From contig JABANP010000097.1 of NCBI GenBank assembly GCA_013115135.1, forward strand, positions 62,001 through 126,000: a stretch of DNA of 64,000 nt, written 5' to 3'. Numbering within the stretch: position 1 is the first letter of the stretch; each line of letters begins with the position of its first letter. Below the pieces are notes generated by a model. That model saw nothing but the letters and a program-made list of their open reading frames with translations. It did not search any database and had not been told where the DNA came from. The DNA comes from Perkinsus olseni. Its lineage: Eukaryota > Perkinsozoa > Perkinsida > Perkinsidae. Both the position numbers and the translations under genes were made by a program. This document shows positions 32,901-44,600 of the stretch, one piece after another.

Positions 32901-35058
32901 AAACCAAGTACATCATATAATATCAGAGTCCAGGCTAAGAACTCTGCCGGATGGTCTAAGAAATCCTCCTCATCCGTCAAGATGTCTACTATCGCTAGTG
33001 GTAAATGCAACAAGCGTGATGAGATCCGCTGGTGGGTAACTACTACTAACCCCAGCTACAGCGGTCAAGAGTTCACCAAGGAGATCGAGAGCTGTAGCAT
33101 CAAGAGCTTCGCCAAGCCCGATAAGGTAACCAGCTGTCTGGTCGATTACACCAAGGACTCATCCAAGACCCCCTTCAACCTGCCCCCGATATCTAGTGAC
33201 TGTGGTATGTGCTACGGTGTTAATGCTCAATGCTCCATGGCGCATTGTAGCTTCCCTTGTGGTATGGGTACTGCTGCTAACTCGGCTGCCTGTCTTCAGT
33301 GCAATGATCAGTATTGCAAGCCCCGACTTCTACAGCTGCAGTGGCCTGTACACGGCCATTGGACCCCCCGACCCGCAGTAGACCCTACTGCTACTTCCTA
33401 TACTATACATGCAAGGCTGCTGCGATTTCTTCTATTCCTTTACAGTCCCTCAATAGTGGTTGTCCACAACTACTGTGATGATGATGCAATTTTCGCTATA
33501 CTACTACTTCTTCCCACCGGCCTTCATCATTCCTCGAGGGCCTCCGTTACGATACATCAACAACTACTCTTTTCGACAGTATCTCATGGTGTTTGGTGTT
33601 CTACCGTTAATCACCCCCTCATTACTTCTCTATCATTGGGCTTCCTCCGGGCGATGGTGTCCATACAACCCTTGCTTGAATTGCGCATTTGATCGCTGGT
33701 GGTGGGGTGGGAGGGTACACCGCCTTCAGTGGCTCCCCTGGCAGCAAACACGAGTGATGACCGCATCACAGCAGGGCTACTACTACCAGCAGCCAATTTC
33801 ATCTGCGTCTGGACTAAATCAATATTGAATGCCTCTTCCGTTACAGTGTGCTCCACTTGTATACGAGGGTTAACCTACAATGATAATGATGATGATAACA
33901 CTACTCCACCACCCTCACCTCCAGGAATATGAAGTCCTTGCCTCCTTTTGCCATCAGGAACTCAACAGTCCCCACTGTGACGTAGCCGGACTTCTCAGCC
34001 AAACCACAAGCTGCCTTAAGAATAGCCTCTGGGATGTCCACCTAAGCAGCGCAGTAACTGCATGAACCTCAGAAAAAGCAGCATCACCTGAGGTGGCGCT
34101 ATCTCGACAACTTTTTGATTTCTCAGCTGCACGCTGCAGTCCCTTGCAAAGGCATGCGATACTTGACCAGTGGTGTCACCAAGGACCTGCGGGGTAGTGG
34201 GATCATCCTGATGAGCGAAGGGCACCTACCTGTACTTCGATATGTTTACTATTAGCCCACCATTCTTCTACGAACACATCACCATTACCGAATGATGCCA
34301 ACGCCTCAGCAGTGCACCGCTCGAATGCTGCCTTTTAGACCAGATGATGAGGACACCTGTCGACATTGGATGATGCAGTAGGTGCTGGAGCTGTTCTTAG
34401 TACCACTCTCATCCCTCTACCACCGCCGCCTCCCGCTGCCTTCACAACCACAGGATACCTCAAACCCAGCCGAGCGACCTCCGACTCGCAGGTGGATGCA
34501 TCCTTAACGATACCAGTACCTTCAAGACGCGTAGTTAAGGCGGTAGATCCCCAAAGCCCCACTACCTTTAGATACCGGAACTTGGCACTGAATAGCCATG
34601 TTCCTCGCTGCAGTCTTATCACCAAAGGCACGCAGCACCGAAGGGGAGGGTCCAATGAATTTAACATTAGCCTGACGGGTGTGTTGTGGTGCGTACTATA
34701 AAAGGGGACTACCTTTGCACAGGCCTCTGCTAGGTCCCAGGACTCCGACAGAAAACCGTAACCAGGATGAAGGGCATCACAACCACTGTCCACAGCAGCC
34801 TTGACGATAGTGCGGACGTCGAGGTAGGCGCGGACACCCGAGCCAATCAAAACCGACTTATCACACGCCTTAATATGGGGAGCCATCTCCTCGCCTGATG
34901 AGGGGAGTTGCTGCTGCTGCTGATGATGATAATAGATGATAAGACCTACCATTGACGTAGACTGCCACACACTCACATCCGAGGGCGTGGCAGGCCCTCT
35001 CGATGCGGGAGGCTATCTCCCCACGGTTGGCGATGAGGACCCTATTGAAGGGAGGCAT
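26929..35058 (-). CDS. Single-chain biotin-dependent acyl-CoA carboxylase (BC-BCCP-CT)
   Basis: Carboxylates an acyl-CoA using ATP and bicarbonate via biotin. Intron-rich (most 31-60 nt). BC from 35058 ([19 protein letters not shown]; alternative ATG 35109): [12 protein letters not shown] loop [11 protein letters not shown] (about 34.43 kb), [30 protein letters not shown] (about 33.85 kb), AIQARV (33.68 kb), then exon 30882-30928 (PGLRVDYG) and [12 protein letters not shown] (30.6 kb). BCCP at 30.26-29.98 kb: APMAG and the biotinyl Lys in [10 protein letters not shown] at 29.55-26.93 kb: [90 protein letters not shown] resembles MCC-beta and bacterial single-chain long-chain acyl-CoA carboxylase. 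One exon edge near 33.6 kb is unresolved in phase. Substrate uncertain. Confidence 0.78.
30617..30881 (-). other. 265-nt carboxylase intron ending in a tRNA 3' half
   Basis: Removing it joins GVVEGQ to KLSLEFDP in frame. Just before the acceptor the minus strand reads CTGGGTTCGAATCCCAG (30644-30660: perfect 5-bp T-stem, 7-base loop with B box), TGGGGGT as acceptor strand, A, TTTTT. Upstream is CATCCGGAAGGTC, like the end of an anticodon arm and variable loop. No matching 5' acceptor strand (ACCCCCA) is seen in the intron, so it is a 3'-half remnant or a tRNA-derived SINE piece, not a working tRNA gene. Confidence 0.6.
30929..33600 (-). other. Large carboxylase intron holding a nested gene on the other strand
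   Basis: The carboxylase exon 30882-30928 (acceptor at 30929-30931) and the preceding BC exon at about 33.6-33.7 kb (AIQARV...) flank 2.7 kb that contains FN3 copy 4 in the opposite orientation. The donor is not fixed; GTAATG or GTTGTA sites at 33.61-33.68 kb are candidates, neither keeping perfect phase. Confidence 0.6.
31209..33381 (+). CDS. Single-pass membrane protein with FN3-like repeats, copy 4 (nested)
   Basis: Exons 31209-31983, 32046-32215, 32262-32399, 32448-33381. Mosaic of the array genes: exon 1 after residue about 55, exon 2 and the first two-thirds of exon 4 are nearly identical to copies 1-3. The head ([20 protein letters not shown]), intron 2, exon 3 ([16 protein letters not shown]), intron 3, the start of exon 4 and the Cys-rich tail are diverged. 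Intron 2 is 46 nt with stops, proving it is a real intron. The tail needs a one-base skip at CCCC (33321-33324) to read [20 protein letters not shown] and stop at 33379-33381. The array promoter is missing. Lies inside a carboxylase intron on the other strand. Confidence 0.75.
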
Positions 35059-35343
35059 GGAGGAGGGAGGGCCGAACAGGTGAGGAGCGTATTGACGTGA
35101 TAATAACACAACAGAACAGCAGGTACAGTAGCACTAAAGTGATGATAATACAAACCTCTGCTGCAGCCGAGTTGGAAATCTAGGGGGCTACCTTAACGGA
35201 CACAAAACAGAAAACTAGTGCCTCAGAAGAGGCGCTGCCCTCCATGATCTCACCATCGGCAACAACAACGACAACAGCAATGTTACATCTCGATGGCCGC
35301 AATGATATCAAATGAACTGTCCTAGGATTGAACTCCTCGGGTA

Positions 35344-37290
35344 CTACGTAGCCTGGGCTGCTGCTGATTGTCCTGATGACGAGGAGGCTGATATCTGCAG
35401 CATCGAGCTGACAGGCTGTCGACATATCGGGCACTTGGCGGATACATGGCCGGGGTTGGCTTCTTGAACTCGCTGAGAGGAACAGCAGCATGACTACCCT
35501 GGGTAGGCCTATGGATGCCTTACCACAGCACAGTCGTTGCAAAGGCACATATGACGACAGGGAAGGACGACTGTAGTCCTCGGTTCACTCAGACATATCA
35601 CACACTCGCTGGCCACGGCATCAGCCTCGTCATCATAACCGCTATGGGCAAGGCCAGCTGCGACCTCACCGTTGCTGGACTCTTCCTCAGAGGACGAAGG
35701 GGAATCGCCGCCTTTAACGACTGAAGCACGATACGTCTCAACGGGGTGTTGAACCTTAGACCTTTCGAATAGGATGACGTACCCTTCCCCTCCACAGTAT
35801 CTCCTCTCCGATCTTCCTCCTCTTCATGTGCGACTGCCCGTGGCGCTTCAATGCCGTATATGTCATGCATGTCGTACGCTTGGGTAGAGAACAACACTCT
35901 CTGCTTTAACACCTAGGGCATCCAAGTCCGCTATCGGATCCCTTAACCTCCTCCACTACCTTCACGTTCATCATCACGTCCGAGTCTTCGACTGGCGGGA
36001 AGCTCAGATAGGTGAGCTGACCCTGATTCGATGACGCTGGTGGCCAGAGAGAGCCCACAGCAATAGTACTACTTTACAAAATATGTGCAACGGGTTGTCG
36101 TTGGGCTTGGCCTCTCCTCGTGATAGTATCTCCACCACTGCTGGATATCGATGGGAGCCTTTTAGTGTAGGCGGTAGAGGTCCATCCTTCAGGAGGTGGA
36201 CGACGACGGTCTAGCCTCTGAAAGATATCTTGAGGTCAATCATGGAAGATACAAAACAGGTCGACTACTTGAGATTGGTCGTTGGTAAGGACCTCCTGAC
36301 CCAAGCCAGCATGAGGCAGCTCGTACGTGTACGTCCGTACTGAATGCATGACCATCCACAACCTATCCAACCCTTGCCCTCCTACCTCCCTTAACCTCAG
36401 GTAAGGCTTCTGACGATTGTGAGTTGCTATCACCGTCTACGAAATAGTGCAACCTCACTACGCAAGGGGTACTCGTGTCCACCACAAAACCGGAGCTTGG
36501 GGGGAGCATCAGGACTGAGGAGGTTGCCCATAGGGTTGCCTACCGCTACCAGGCTTACTACCCGTCTTCGATGAATTTGATAGTATCCTTCCTCAAGTTG
36601 CAGGGGTTCTTAACAACGCATGTCTGCTTGATCTCCGGTATACTCTGCACGAGGGCGAAGGGAGTGTAGGGAGCTTGATACGGCCTGCGGTGAAATAATC
36701 GGCTCTCATCCCAGAGGTCCCTGGTTCTATCCCACCTCGGTTGTGCTGTTGGGTCCGGGACGTATCGACCATCTCGGAAGACGTAGACAGGCCTTTGCTG
36801 AGGATATGCTGCCTGAAGGGGTCTATCCAACCCTACCGTCACCCCTATCCCATCTACAAACTACAGTACTTGTAAACGCTGCTGTTGCTGTTGACGTAAT
36901 GGCGATTGACCGGACCAATTGACCGTCGGCCAAAGACCGGTACCAGACTCTACTTCGCGACCACCATTCTAATACTACGATATACGAAAGGAACTCTACT
37001 GAACAACAACATTACCGATGACCCTTCACGCCCCTGCTGTTGTTGTGGGGTGTTCGAAGGCTGCTGTGGCTGCTGCTCAGATTGAGCACTACGAGAAGCG
37101 GGTCTAGATATCCCCAGCCAGGATACCGTAGGCCACAGGCTAAACGATGAGCCTTGCCGCCTTGCCGGGTGCTGCTCTTGTTGTCGAGTACGCTAACACT
37201 TATACCATACTTTCCCCTACAACCCCCCGTGCTACCCCCTACACCTACTACCTGTGGTGTCTGTCGACGCCGCGATGAACTGTTGCCCAT
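35344..37290 (-). CDS. RING E3 ubiquitin ligase, MGRN1/LUL (LOG2) type
   Basis: Transfers ubiquitin from an E2 to target proteins, probably at membranes. Start at 37290: [15 protein letters not shown], with an N-myristoylation glycine as in plant LUL/LOG2 proteins. Next comes a Pro/Gln-rich exon with [20 protein letters not shown] (about 36.56-36.63 kb), matching the start of the MGRN1/LUL DAR2-like domain, then [21 protein letters not shown] and [20 protein letters not shown] (35.85-35.91 kb). The RING-HC is split by an intron: [28 protein letters not shown] (35.53-35.60 kb), then [11 protein letters not shown] and stop at 35344-35346. All eight zinc ligands (C2-C-H-C2-C2) are present. Exon edges upstream of the RING are only partly fixed. 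Confidence 0.72.
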
Positions 37291-37354
37291 TGTAGGGTTA
37301 TAAAACGAAGCTTACTAGAATAAGCATGACCCTTGGACAGCACAACCCCTGGAG

Positions 37355-37373
37355 TATTCTGACACCTCTAGCT
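37355..37373. repeat. 19-nt exact repeat (second site at 10925-10943)
   Basis: TATTCTGACACCTCTAGCT occurs identically at 10925-10943 and 37355-37373, both in gene-poor stretches near 3' ends. A related string (CCTCACACCTCTAGC) is at 50612-50626. Could be a fragment of a dispersed repeat. Confidence 0.35.
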
Positions 37374-37406
37374 CTCATATCATGCTCTTGTCAATCGTTT
37401 CTTTGA

Positions 37407-37929
37407 TCAATCGTCAGCAGCAGGGGGAGGTGGTGCGTAGTCCTCTACCGCCCCGAGTATCTTCGGAGCGTTGCAGCCTTCGACCTTGGCTACTAGGGAA
37501 CCATCCTGAGAGGAGAATCGCCATCACAACCATAATGATGAAGGACCTCCGAGCACCTTGTAGAAGAGGAACCGAGGGCTGCTGGTACTAGAGAACTTCT
37601 CCGCATACTCCCCTACGGTTTGGCGGTCGATCTGGATCAGATTTATCCGCTCATCAAACCCGTCCATGTTAATCTGAAGCGTCGATGAGTATCCTAGGTT
37701 GATGCTGGCAGCTGACAGGCCAACCTGTAGATTTTTGAAGGTGGGCACGATCTGCTGGCAAGGTCCGCACCAAGTGGTGTACACGTCCACTACGTGCAGT
37801 CTCCTATCACCCTCATCCTCAACTACCGCTCGAAACCTGAGGAGCGGGGACCTATTGGAGGAGAGGGATACTGCTTGGTTACTGCTCCTCGTCAGTGTAG
37901 GTTGATATCAGCTCCTTTTTGTTCGCCAT
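37407..37929 (-). CDS. Thioredoxin-domain protein, axonemal type (NME8/NME9-, dynein LC3/LC5-like)
   Basis: Exons 37883-37929, 37557-37851, 37407-37505 (introns 31 and 51 nt); 146 residues. Redox site WCGPC in VVDVYTTWCGPCQQIVPTF. The start MANKKELISTYTDEEQ and the end DGSLVAKVEGCNAPKILGAV follow the thioredoxin domains of TXNDC3/TXNDC6 and of outer-arm dynein light chains LC3/LC5 rather than cytosolic thioredoxin. The expected place is the flagellar axoneme. A family insertion (SINLGYSSTLQINMDGFDER) separates the strand after the active site. The 31-nt intron is the shortest in the window. Divergent from the AK9-like gene, another flagellum-associated family. Confidence 0.82.
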
Positions 37930-38613
37930 GGTGGAACCTGCTCTGTTAAGGCAACGACGAAAGCGTATCTGGCGCAACGTCTTTGGCGCGCGCCCTAAAA
38001 TCTCGGGGACCATCAGTGACTTGCGGGTGTTCAGCAAAAATCAGCCGAGACTTAGCCGATGGTATCACAGCATGCCGAGACCGCCTCCGATCACCTACCC
38101 ACCTCTGATTGAGTTTTAAGCATAAGCTTGCTGGGCTCCTGCTTGCTGGTATTGCTGGCAATGGGAGGTGTTGTGTGATAGTAAACAGCAGGGAAGGGGA
38201 GACCTCAGTCGTGCTACTGATGTTCACCCCCTCTTCTATTGATTCCACCTTCAACGGTGGTGCATTGCGGTCAGCCGTACAGAAGCCCTCAGAGTTGGCA
38301 CCAATAGGGAACATGGGCCGAAGGGTGGGGGGGGGGTTGGCAGCATGCCCTACTGGAGCCGTTCCATTCAGATGGACAGGATAGCGATGGCCTTATGGTC
38401 ATCATTATCACCATCACCCTCTGACCAAGGGCCTGCTGCTACCATCACACCATCGTCCTTCCATCATCTACAGCTCTTAACAGTCCATGCCCTGCTGGGT
38501 GGGGCTCTCACTGATGCTGAAGGAACTCGGTAGTCGTCTACATCCACGAGAGAGGTATCAGCCTCGTACTAGGTCTAACAGGAGGTTCCGCCTCTGTGGC
38601 CGCATAGCTAGGA
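37930..38613. other. Region between divergent flagellar-type genes
   Basis: Open frames exist on both strands (plus 37928-38119; minus 37946-38314) but neither shows a family. The plus frame starts at the same CCATGG that holds the thioredoxin ATG on the other strand. The segment RRFRLCGRIARNEIDLITNG at about 38580-38640 may be an early exon of the next gene. Confidence 0.35.
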
Positions 38614-41600
38614 ATGAGATCGATCTCATCACCAATGGGGATGATGGTGAGTAGCAGCAGCAGCGATAGGGAGGCGAATGCCTCTAGTAGACACCCCTAT
38701 CGATTACCCTACTTTCCACCGATGGCTCCTTGGAGTAGCTCGTTCACTCACCCCCTCGGGACAGGAGTAAGCACACCTCAGCGGCTCTCGACGGCACCAC
38801 CTTGCCCAGGCCTGCTGATCTCCTCGACATTCTACGCTCTAAAGTCACCTCCGCCGACAGCCCCGCTGCCACCGTCCTGGAGCAGGCTCCATTACTGACC
38901 GACCCCGAGGAGGTGGACCCTCTCTTCTGGAGGGAAGGGTCCTTCACCCAAGCATGCACCTCTGAGCTGCTCTCGATAGCCCACAAGGTGGCAGTGGAGC
39001 TGAGAAGGAGAGTTACCGAGGTCGAGAACCCCGACAGGCATCGGCCATTGATAGGGTTCGGTGAGGTCCATCGTGGTCATACTAAAGAGGATGCCTCGGC
39101 TGTACAGAGGAGCGATCACCATGAGGTAGCCCATCACGACTGGACAGGTCCATTGCCCTCTTGAACAGGTCGATGTGGTATCGCCAGTGACTCTCACCTC
39201 CCTCGCCAAAGAGATGGGTGGCGGAGTCCACGACCTTTCTGAGGATAATGACGAAGGGATTGACTTCTCGAATGAAGGAGTCGTCGAGCCGGCTGATGGG
39301 TGTCTCTTGGGTCTTGACGAGGACCCACTCCAAAGGGCTGTCCGATCCCGTCCAGTGTGTATAATGATTACCAGTAGAGGCTCACCGACGGGGTCGACAG
39401 TGGAGAGGGTGTGCAGGCTCCTGTCTGCCCATGACAGCAGCACTGGTGAGTACCCTGTACTACTCTCGCCGCCACTACTGATGCGTAGATCGTCTGCAAC
39501 TCGTCACTCCCAAGTATGTATTAGAAGTTGCCTTGGCGACTCCTACTGATCTCCGGACACCGTTACAGAACTGGGCCTGCGAGGAGCTGCTACGAGGAGC
39601 ATCTTTGGATCTGAAGGTTGCCAGAGTGTAGGTCAGGATACTCATCATTATCAAGATCAGATTATCCTTCAACTGATGCTAGAGATGATCTGTCGAAGTA
39701 CCCGGTGTCAGCAGGTCGGCTTCGTCATGCATTTGCCGGAGCCCATGGACGCACAACAGGTAGGTTGCTGACGATGAGGTGGGGGAGGTGTGGTAGTAGG
39801 CCGAGGTCATCTCCCGATGGCTACAGGAGGTTGGTGACCTGTCCGAGCAGCCCACGATGAATATTGAAGAGGTCTTCCGATCTCCAGTGTTTGAGGTGAG
39901 AATAATCAACAGGGCTCGTCTGTAGGGGTACCTTTAGGAGGCCTCATCGGTGGACAAAGCAGCAGGGCCCAACCCTCTGGCCCTCCCTCTGGTCTTCGGT
40001 TCAACGCTTCTGTATTGATCTCACTGGTAGCGATAGGAGGTTATACGTGGACAGAGAGTCGGGTGTGGCGGCGTCCTCTTGGGACGTGGATAGCTTGAAG
40101 GCCATGACGGACGCCATTCAAGCTAGGATACGCAGGGCTGAGGAGAATCGTGATGAAGAGGATTCGCAGGTGGTGACCACCAGGCCCAGTGGCAGTAGTC
40201 AGTCTACTGGGTCAGGTACCGGTAGAGGTGAGTGAGGAGGTGAAGAGGGTGATGAGTGGTGGATGGGAGGAAGTGGCATCGGAAGGCCCATCGGGTATGG
40301 AGGACTGCCCTGACACCCTGGAGGCCCTTACTAGAGAGTATCTCGTTGGTGGCGCTAAGGCTGATGTCTTTACTTGTCTGGACCTCCACAGAAGAGGGGA
40401 GTGGATTGGTGAAGGGGAGGAGGGAGAGGAGGAGGCTAGCAGTCTTAGGAGGTTATCAATCGCCTAGCGAGAGCATCATCCGAAGCCCCACTGGATGCCG
40501 AGGAGGCGCCTGGTCATGTCGGTGCCTACTCCTATGAGGGCACCGTCCTCATCAATGGTGACGGCCATGACGAGTGGGACCTAGCCCAACAGATAAGGCA
40601 TCTTACTAGTCCATACACGGGCGGGCAGCCTCAGAAGATGCCTCTCCCTCTGGATGGTGCGGGAGGAGAGCCTAAGGAGCTCCTTAGAATGGGGTAGTAC
40701 TACTTACACAGCGGCCAGAGTATGCAGGTTGGTGGCAGGTATGGTGATGAGGATATTGGTCGGCCTAGCAGGGTTTGGTCTAACTTTCGTCAGCACTGTC
40801 CAGTAGCCTTCCTCGATGATGGTCTCATCCTCCCTGGGGATGTCGAGTATGCTGTCTCCTGGGCCGACACGGTCTTCATGTGCTCGACAAGGGAGCGGAG
40901 AAGGGACTTCATGAGAAACCCTAGGAGGTAGTCCTAGGAGGACGATCAGCATCATACGTTCGCTCGGCAGAGGTTCTCAGGTATGCGGCAGTCGATGAGC
41001 CGTCCTTCGCCTCGGCTACGCACAAGGTTGGCGTTGCGGTAGTGGGCTGTCGACTGGCGGGCAAGAGTACGCTGGCGAGGGCGTTGGCCGATAAGCTTAA
41101 AGGGGCTATCAAGGCTATTGAAGTTGGTGCTGACGATAGCTGGATTGAAGAGGCTGCAGAGCAGCTAGGGGTGTCAGAAAATATTCAACTTCAGGAGGAG
41201 AGGAGGGTGAGCATTGAGGAGGTGCGGCGGGTGAGGGCTGAGAGGGAGGAGGCCGGTGAAGAGGAGGAGGAGGCAGAGGAGGGGTTTCCGGAGATGCCGG
41301 ACGGGTTGCGTACGATGCCTGACTGCCACTACTTGTTGGTAGGGCCGACGATGGAGGATATCGAGAAGTGGAGGGAAAGGAGTGGTATGGCGATAGGGAT
41401 GGTGATATCGATTGAAGGGGAGGATGAGGAGGTGTTGGAGGTTATACGGGGGAGGATGGGAGTGGTGGAGGAAGGGGCCGGGCAAGAAGCAGACGACGTA
41501 GCAGGAGAGGACGGGGAAGGGGATACGGAAGGGGGAAAGGGTGAGCCGATGAGGGCAGAAGAGAAGGTAGCAGTAGCAGCCATAGAGGCTATTGTCCTTC

Positions 41601-44600
41601 CTTCTTGTGCAGGTCCTAGCGGAGTTGAGTGCGGCAAGGGAGCTGGGGGATACTCTTGGCGTCACTACCATACGCTTGTCCATCACTAAGGATATCTTGG
41701 GTTGCACCAAGGACGTCATACAGGCGATAGATCCCTTCCTACAGCCCAGGTCCAGAGGTCCGTATCGATCATCAGCATGATTGGGGCATCTCATTCAGGA
41801 TTGATGATGAGTCTGCCTGTGAGGGCCTGCCCGACCCTTGGACACCTCCGGAACAGGAAGAGGGCGTGGAGGTGCCCCAGTGCCCGATATCGTCTCGTAT
41901 CAAGTACTCTCCTCTATGTGGCCCCTATTGCCCGGTAACTCTCCTTGACGAAGGCTGGCTTTACCCTGGACAGGTCAGCGTGTTGCTACTGTTGTCGATG
42001 ATGAGGTGGCCAGATACGCCTACCAGAGGAGGTACCGGAGGGGATGAGTGACCAGCAGCAGCAATGGGTTAGCTTGAAAGGGAGGATACTAGGCTTCGCC
42101 GAAGCTCTGTGCAAAGTAAGATGGACCGATCTGGCGACGAGGGAGGAGGTCACCTGCAGGAAAAGTTCATGGAGGATGTTGAGGGGTACATGACGAAGTT
42201 GAGGAGGCGTTGGGATGGTGAGGGACCAGTGATGCCACCCTGCCGAGTGATGATACTAGGCGCTGAGGGGAGTAGGATTGATACTGTTCGGCCATGCGTA
42301 ATAATCTTTACCCTCTGCCAGCTGGAGTGGAGGAGATGTGCCGCTCTCTCGCTGTCAAGGGAGGGGTAGAGGTGGTCAGGCTACACCAACGGTAACTATC
42401 TTTCGCTGGAGGGGTCATGGTGATATGAGCTCAGCAGGTATTCAGAGGCCTTGGAGAGGATGCTGGAGGAGAGGAGGATGAAGCTAGAGGAGGAGGCAAG
42501 GCTCAGGCTGGAGGAAGCTAAGAGACTGAAGCGGGAGGAAGAGGAGGCCAGGAAGGCTGCAGAGGACAAGGACGAGGGTATTGCCTTGTAGCATGCCGCG
42601 CGTGGCTATGATGGTTCTAGGCGATGAGGGAGGGGGAGAAGAGAGTGCTCGCCCTGATGATGAAGGCCAGGAGGAGGAGGAGGAGAATGTGCCACCACCG
42701 ACTGAGGAGGAGATGCAACACCTCCGGCAGGAGGCCTTCCTAGAGGTCTCTACCAACGATCTCTACTGAGACTCAATATCCCTAGGCAGGCACTACCGTC
42801 AACACTGGGGCCGAGTATCATCGATGGTCGTTGGGTGGTGGTAGAGGAGGAGGGGGCTCCTAGGCTAGAAGAGCTGATGGTCTCCTGCAAGAGGCTGCCG
42901 GAAGCAGCAGTGGTAGGAGGGATCGACTACTGAGTGCCATCCTGAAGGTCCACATCAGGTCCTCACCACCGCTGCAGCAGAAGCTGTTGCTGCCTGCTTG
43001 GACTTGGATGCCATCGACAGAGAGGCTGAGCTGGAGCTGGAGAAGAGGAGGGAGGAGAGGAAGGCTAGGATGGAGGAGCGAGAGAGGTGGGCTGAAGAAG
43101 GCTCATGCAACACCTTTATCTCGCCAGCTCTGCGCAGACTATTGGCCCTGCCGGAGCCTCCTGAGGAGGGCATACCCGAGTATGAGGAGGAGATCGAGGA
43201 CCCAGAAGAGGTCCCTAGCGAGGTGACTCGTGAAGGTCCTCCTCGTCCCTCCTCGATGTAGGGTCTACAGGTGGCAAAGAGGGGGTTCCTCGAGGGTCGA
43301 GAGAAGACCATCCTGGCCATCTCGGCTACGGTGGAATGGCTGATGGCCCTTGGAATCCCTACAACCGATATTGAGTAGTACGGCAGAGCGGAAGGCTTGG
43401 CGCATGGGTCATTCAGGTGCGGCCAATTGGCTGAGCGACATGTCCGCCATGCTCTCCGAGATCACCTCTCCTCAGACGATAGAAGGAACCTCATTTTCAA
43501 ATCTGTCTGTATACCGGTAGTCCTAGCCCTCCACCCGCCCTCCCCAGTGTTCTGTCAGGTTTCTGAGTCCGACGCAGAGGCCTGGCTTAGGAGTGGTAGA
43601 GTGGGGCTCTCGAGGTTCTTCGGTAGGGCTGATGTCTACAGCATCGATGAGGAGGGGAAGGAGGCTGTCCTGGTGGACGACAGAATCATCTACATGACCA
43701 ACTCGAGGTACTGGGTACATATCTGTCTGCAGCCGAGGCCCTGTTGAACCAGGGAACCCCTCCTGTCGGAGGGGCCTCTTCCAGTCCTCCTAGACCCTAC
43801 TGTTTCAAGGCCTTGGCATCAGCGTGAGACACCCTACCGGTAGTAGCCTGCACCTCCATCTCGGACCAGCGTCTCTTGTCAGCATATGCGTAGTTGGCCC
43901 CCCTCTATCGGGCGTCACCAGCGTGGCCCGTCAGATCTCACAGGTCACAGGAGCCGTTTACCTCAGCCCCTCGGAAGTAGCAGCTCAATCGCCCCACGAC
44001 GTGCCGCTGAGAGGCTCTGCCGCAGGTCCTCGGCTCTGTGGACCTCCACCATTCTCACTTGGGGCGGCAGCATCTTTTGGATGATCTCACCAATGGTTGG
44101 TATAGGTCTTGTCACCCCAAGCACCTTCACACTGCAGGTCGCTCCTCATCTTCCGAGGCCCTGGCCTGGGCTTTGTCCATCCGTCTGGAGGAGGCAGACT
44201 GTAGGGAGCGTGGATGGGTTATTGATGGGTAGGAGTATCACTGCGCCGCTTCTACACACAGTGGTTGTAGGTACCCCCTAGGGGTGTCGGAATTGACGTA
44301 CCTGGTAAAGGCTTGCGGAGTGGAGCCACAGCTGGTTCTGGTCTTGGAGATGAGTCGTTGTGAGTTCGAGCGTCGAAAGGAGAGGGTCGTGGAGGGGCCC
44401 GCTAGTGCAGAGGGTGTTGTTAATGAGGATGTCCTCGAATCCCACTGGAGGCAGTGGATCCAAGGGCCATCCATGGACATACCCGCATACCTGATGGAGC
44501 GCTTCTTGGGGACGGCAAGGCTGATGACCATCGACGCTCGGAGGGCCACTGGAGCCGTGGCAGGGCTGGCTATGAGGAGGTGCCAAGATATGGTAGGGAG

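Noticed and set aside
41174..41794. 206-residue minus frame with Pro/Leu-rich text
   Set aside because: Antisense of the AK9-like coiled-coil exon; low-complexity GAG/CTC runs keep it open.
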